Source of the DNA: Janthinobacterium lividum PAMC 25724
GTDB lineage: Bacteria; Pseudomonadota; Gammaproteobacteria; Burkholderiales; Burkholderiaceae_D
Direction of reading: 5' to 3'
Assembly (NCBI GenBank): GCA_000242815.2
Contig: AHHB01000014.1
Location: 1-64,000, forward strand
Length of the DNA stretch: 64,000 nucleotides
In this document: one piece after another, positions 60,960 to 64,000 of the stretch
How positions within the stretch are numbered: position 1 is the stretch's first letter
Layout of the letters: each line of letters begins with the position of its first letter
Made by a program: the position numbers and the translations under genes
Notes under the pieces: generated by a model
Seen by the model: only the letters and a program-made list of their open reading frames with translations
The model's database searches: none
What the model was told of the DNA's origin: nothing

Positions 60960-62006
60960 TCAGGCCGACTCAGCGCGCGGATCGCGCGACAGCAGCTGCT
61001 GCACCATCAAGTGCGGCAAATCGCCATCGAACAGTACGCCGGCCACCGCATTCGTGATCGGCATGTCGACATCCATGCGGCGCGCCAGTTCGCGCACGGC
61101 CTTGGCGCAGGGCACGCCTTCGGCCACGTGACCGAGTTCGGCCACGATGGTCGCCAGCGCCTTGCCTTGCGCCAGGGCCAGGCCAACCTTGCGGTTGCGC
61201 GACAGGTCGCCGGTGCACGTGAGTATCAAGTCGCCCATGCCCGTCAAGCCCATGAACGTTTCTGTCTGGCCACCGAGGGCCGTGCCCAGGCGCGTGATTT
61301 CTGCCAGGCCCCGCGTGATCAGTGCGGCGCGCGCATTCAAGCCCAAGCCCAGACCATCGGCCACGCCGGTGGCAATCGCCAGCACGTTCTTGATGGCACC
61401 ACCCACTTCCACGCCGACCAGGTCTTCGCTCGCATACACGCGGATGGTGCCGCCATGCAATGCCGAGACGACGGCGTCGCGCAAGGCGGCACTGTGCGAG
61501 GCGATGGTCAGCGCGCACGGCAGGCCGCGTGCCACTTCCTGCGCGAACGAGGGCCCCGACAGGGCGCCGCCGGCGACCGTGTCGCCCAGCACCTCTTGCA
61601 CGATCTGGTGCGGCAGCAGGCCCGTGCCGCCTTCAAAGCCCTTGCACAGCCATACCAGGTTCGGGATGGCCTTGCCCTTCAGTTGCAGCAGCAGGGGCCG
61701 CAGGCCTGCAACCGGGCAGGCGGCGATCAGCAGACCCCGTTCGCCATTCGCGTGCGCGAGGGCGGCGTCGAAATCGGCGACCAGGCGCAACTGCGGCGGT
61801 AAAGCAAAACCGGGCAAATAGCTGTTTTCGCCGCTGGCGGCCATGGCGGCCATGGCGTCGCTATTGCGGCCCCACAGCAGTACGTCGTGGCGGCCGGCCA
61901 ACGCCATGGCGACGGCTGTACCCCAGGCGCCAGCGCCCAGCACGGTAATGCGGCGCGGGGCAGCTGTAGCGGTGGTATCGGGAGTGTTTTCAGGGGAAAC
62001 TTGCAT
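60960..62006 (-). CDS. gpsA: NAD(P)H-dependent glycerol-3-phosphate dehydrogenase
   Basis: A 348-residue enzyme making sn-glycerol 3-phosphate for phospholipid synthesis from dihydroxyacetone phosphate. It has the nucleotide-binding [10 protein letters not shown] (about 24-34), [10 protein letters not shown] and the catalytic Lys in [15 protein letters not shown]-terminal domain (about 200-335) completes the fold. About 15 leading residues are polar and probably flexible. The gene order SH3 protein then gpsA, downstream of secB and grxC on the same strand, is typical of this bacterial group. Confidence 0.96.
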   Translation of the reverse strand: MQVSPENTPDTTATAAPRRITVLGAGAWGTAVAMALAGRHDVLLWGRNSDAMAAMAASGENSYLPGFALPPQLRLVADFDAALAHANGERGLLIAACPVAGLRPLLLQLKGKAIPNLVWLCKGFEGGTGLLPHQIVQEVLGDTVAGGALSGPSFAQEVARGLPCALTIASHSAALRDAVVSALHGGTIRVYASEDLVGVEVGGAIKNVLAIATGVADGLGLGLNARAALITRGLAEITRLGTALGGQTETFMGLTGMGDLILTCTGDLSRNRKVGLALAQGKALATIVAELGHVAEGVPCAKAVRELARRMDVDMPITNAVAGVLFDGDLPHLMVQQLLSRDPRAESA

Positions 62007-62076
62007 GCAACCTCAGTCTGGCAGGGGGAGGGGCGCGGCGCGGTTGGCCGCTGCCCCGATGAATCTGGCGGTGCTT

Positions 62077-62123
62077 AGAGCCTATCCCAGTAGGGGATGT
62101 ATTCATCTACTGGGATAGGCTCT
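62077..62123. repeat. 17-bp inverted repeat between SH3 protein and gpsA
   Basis: A perfect 17-bp stem (62077-62093 with 62107-62123) around a 13-base loop, whose right arm ends on the last base of the SH3 stop codon. It has no T run, so as a terminator it would need a factor. Its AGAGCCTATCCCAGTAG arms look like a dispersed repeat family member, from memory of related genomes. Confidence 0.65.
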
Positions 62124-62584
62124 TACAAGCCCCACACTTCGCTGGTCTTGACATAGCCGCTCTGGCCATCTTTGTGGCGCACCTTGAGCCAGCCCGAGCT
62201 CGGCTGCTCGCTCATTTCCAGCAGCACGTTCTTGTCGACGAGGATAATCGGGGAAGCGCTGTCATCGGGGCTGACGCGTACCTTGAGGTTGGCGGCGCGC
62301 GCCACGACGTTGCGCTTGGCCGACAGACCCTTGGCTTCGGTCCAGGCCATTTCGCCGCTGGCGTCGCGCACCTTGACCCATTCGCCGTAGCTGAGCACGA
62401 CTTCCAGCGGCATGCCGCGTGGCGCCACGTACAGCTTGCCACCCTTGGCAGACGGCGCGTCGTACAGGATCACGGGGGTCGCGCCCACCGTTTTGAAATC
62501 GACGGCGTGGCTGGCGGCGGTGGCCAGCAGCAGCATGGTGCCGGCTATCCAGCGCAACTTGCTCGAGAGCGCACTTTTCAACAT
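62123..62584 (-). CDS. Periplasmic SH3-domain protein
   Basis: A 153-residue secreted protein. The signal peptide (LRWIAGTMLLLATAASHA, residues about 10-27) precedes two SH3-like stretches: about 30-80 (VILYDAPSAKGGKLYVAP) and about 95-150 (LKVRVSPDDSASPIILV, WLKVRHKDGQSGYV). Such bacterial SH3 domains bind peptidoglycan or envelope proteins. The stop is overlapped by one arm of a long inverted repeat. Confidence 0.85.
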   Translation of the reverse strand: MLKSALSSKLRWIAGTMLLLATAASHAVDFKTVGATPVILYDAPSAKGGKLYVAPRGMPLEVVLSYGEWVKVRDASGEMAWTEAKGLSAKRNVVARAANLKVRVSPDDSASPIILVDKNVLLEMSEQPSSGWLKVRHKDGQSGYVKTSEVWGL

Positions 62585-62667
62585 GATATTTTTTGAACCT
62601 TAACGAAACACGGCGGCCAGGCCGCCGTGTCAGGCCAGCCTTGACGGCCAGCGGGGTCTTGCATAGC

Positions 62668-63141
62668 TTAGTGCGTTTCGCTGGCTGCTGGCGCTGCGGC
62701 AGCGGCGTCAGCAATAGCTTGCAGACGTTGTTGGTAGAACACTTCGAAGTTGATCTCGGCCAGGTGCACTGGCGGGAAGCCGGCACGCGTGATCACGTCG
62801 GCGATGTTGGCGCGCAGGTAAGGGTAGATGATGTTCGGGCAGCCGATTCCCAGCAGCGGATCGAGTTGATCGGCAGGAATGTTGCGCGCTTCGAAAATAC
62901 CAGCTTGCTTGCCTTCTACCAGGAAAGCAACTTTGTCGCCGACTTTGGCGGTCACGGTGATGGTCACGGTCGCTTCGAAGATGCCATCGGCCAGAGGCGC
63001 AGCGCCCACGTCCAGAGCCACTTCGATCGCCGGTGCTTCTTGTTCCAGGAAAATAGCTGGGGAATTTGGTTGTTCCAGCGACATGTCTTTCAGGTAGACG
63101 CGTTGGATTTGGAAGACTGGTTGCAGATTTTCGTCAGACAT
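62668..63141 (-). CDS. secB: Protein-export chaperone SecB
   Basis: A 157-residue SecB starting at the ATG at 63141. Its first part has [19 protein letters not shown], followed by the conserved [14 protein letters not shown] and [29 protein letters not shown], whose strongest segments match the family. It holds unfolded preproteins and hands them to SecA. The Ala-rich C-terminus is usual in betaproteobacteria. Gene order grxC-secB is common in this group. Confidence 0.97.
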   Translation of the reverse strand: MSDENLQPVFQIQRVYLKDMSLEQPNSPAIFLEQEAPAIEVALDVGAAPLADGIFEATVTITVTAKVGDKVAFLVEGKQAGIFEARNIPADQLDPLLGIGCPNIIYPYLRANIADVITRAGFPPVHLAEINFEVFYQQRLQAIADAAAAAPAASETH

Positions 63142-63301
63142 GGAACGCTTTCGTTGTAAAGGACAAGAACGGCACACCGTTCAAATATGGTACTTGCGGT
63201 ATGTCAACCGTGCCGGATAGGCACGGCCAGATCAGATGCGAGGGCAATTGTATCAAAACAATACGACAAGAAACCAAGCAATTTCTCGAACCGCCTTTAT
63301 A

Positions 63302-63568
63302 TCAGGCTGCCGTGCCATTTAACAAGGGGTCGAGCTTGCCGGCTTGATCGAGCGCATACAAATCGTCGAATCCACCCACGTGGGTGTCGCCCACATAGAT
63401 CTGCGGCACCGTGCGGCGGCCCGTGCGTTCCATCATCTTGATGCGCTCTTCCGGGTCGAGGTCGACGCGGATCTTTTGCACGCTCACGCCCTTGGCTTCC
63501 AAGAGGCGCTCGGCGCGCACGCAATACGGGCACACGGCGGTGCTATACAAAATTACAGGTACGGTCAT
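63302..63568 (-). CDS. grxC: Glutaredoxin 3
   Basis: An 88-residue GrxC starting at the ATG at 63568; a longer frame to 63673 is not supported. The active site is TAVCPYCVRAERLL (CPYC near residues 13-16), with TVPQIYVGDTHVGGFDDL (GSH-binding TVP and GG) near 53-70. It reduces mixed disulfides with glutathione. Confidence 0.96.
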   Translation of the reverse strand: MTVPVILYSTAVCPYCVRAERLLEAKGVSVQKIRVDLDPEERIKMMERTGRRTVPQIYVGDTHVGGFDDLYALDQAGKLDPLLNGTAA

Positions 63569-63718
63569 GATCATTCCTTCAGTTAAAAACATCGAACCAA
63601 ACCTGCTGCACGTCGTGATTTGCGGTCTGTGATGCTCACTGTGCATTCGCACAGTTGCGCTTCTCAGCCACAACTCCCACCGGCCCGCTACGGTTTTGTT
63701 GGGTGTTGCAATACGGAC

Positions 63719-64000
63719 TTATTTCGCCAGCGACAAAGTTTTCAATGGCAAACCTTGCTTTTTCCATTCGTCGATGCCGTCTTCCAGGCTGGTGGCTTCG
63801 GCGAAACCTGCTTTGCCCAGCAGGCCGACGGCCGTTGCCGAACGCGAACCTTTCTGGCAAACCACTACAATGGGGCGCGTTTTGAATTTTTCCAGCTCGC
63901 CCAGGCGTTTTGCCAGTTCCGGCAACGGCATGTTTTTCGCGTCAGGCAAGTGGCCCGTGGCGAATTCTTCCGCGCCGCGCACGTCGACGATGATGGTCTT
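63719..64000 (-). CDS. Rhodanese-like sulfurtransferase, cut by the window end
   Basis: The last 93 residues of a rhodanese-domain protein; the 5' part lies beyond base 64000. The active-site loop VVVCQKGSRSATA has the persulfide-forming Cys. IVDVRGAEEFATGHLPDAKNMPL precedes it, as the family pattern requires. In betaproteobacteria this gene stands next to grxC and secB, as here. Confidence 0.93.
   Translation of the reverse strand, partial: KTIIVDVRGAEEFATGHLPDAKNMPLPELAKRLGELEKFKTRPIVVVCQKGSRSATAVGLLGKAGFAEATSLEDGIDEWKKQGLPLKTLSLAK

Overview
The window is high-GC chromosomal DNA from a betaproteobacterium. The bc1 complex order petA-petB-petC followed by sspA-sspB, a fused indolepyruvate ferredoxin oxidoreductase, a full Tad pilus locus, and secB-grxC-rhodanese near gpsA all fit Burkholderiales. 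Gene order and protein style suggest Oxalobacteraceae (Janthinobacterium, Duganella or Massilia type). That family placement is inference; no 16S rRNA gene is present.

Bases 1-12500 hold regulators and metabolism: a TetR repressor, a LacI repressor, the large indolepyruvate ferredoxin oxidoreductase, a LysR regulator, an HD-GYP protein and a GGDEF protein. Bases 12510-25560 are one Tad/Flp pilus locus: pilin, prepilin peptidase, an extra AAA+ ATPase, CpaB, secretin, a lipoprotein, three TadE/G-type pseudopilins, CpaE, CpaF, TadB, TadC and a TadD-like TPR lipoprotein with a LytR_C tail. Bases 26000-34650 are accessory: a periplasmic binding protein overlapping a hybrid histidine kinase, a convergent LuxR-type response regulator, then an unrecognised 484-residue protein followed by a glycosyltransferase. 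After an IS66 transposase relic, bases 35359-39616 hold a three-gene set: SGNH hydrolase, one-helix membrane protein, and an 821-residue apolipoprotein N-acyltransferase-like protein.

Bases 39783-41673 are a hipBA toxin-antitoxin module between diverged 65-bp direct repeats, with four phased operators at exactly 26-bp intervals. Next to it lies the most notable region, an integrated element of about 11.5 kb (41906-53458) bounded by a 47-bp direct repeat of the 3' part of tRNA-Thr(TGT). It encodes a tyrosine integrase, an excisionase-like protein, a MobV-like relaxase, a possible HEPN protein, a C4-antisense-RNA-like structure, a six-gene overlapping operon ending in a RepA-like helicase, four iteron-like repeats, a serine resolvase with a res-like array, and a PIN protein paired with an XRE/ImmA-type metallopeptidase. 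I read it as an integrative mobilizable, P4-like element with its own replication, resolution and maintenance or defence functions.

Bases 53514-64000 are conserved housekeeping DNA: sspB, sspA, the cytochrome bc1 operon, mscL, an HtrA-family protease, a DUF2461-type protein, a cupin, gpsA, an SH3 protein, secB, grxC and a rhodanese gene cut by the window edge.
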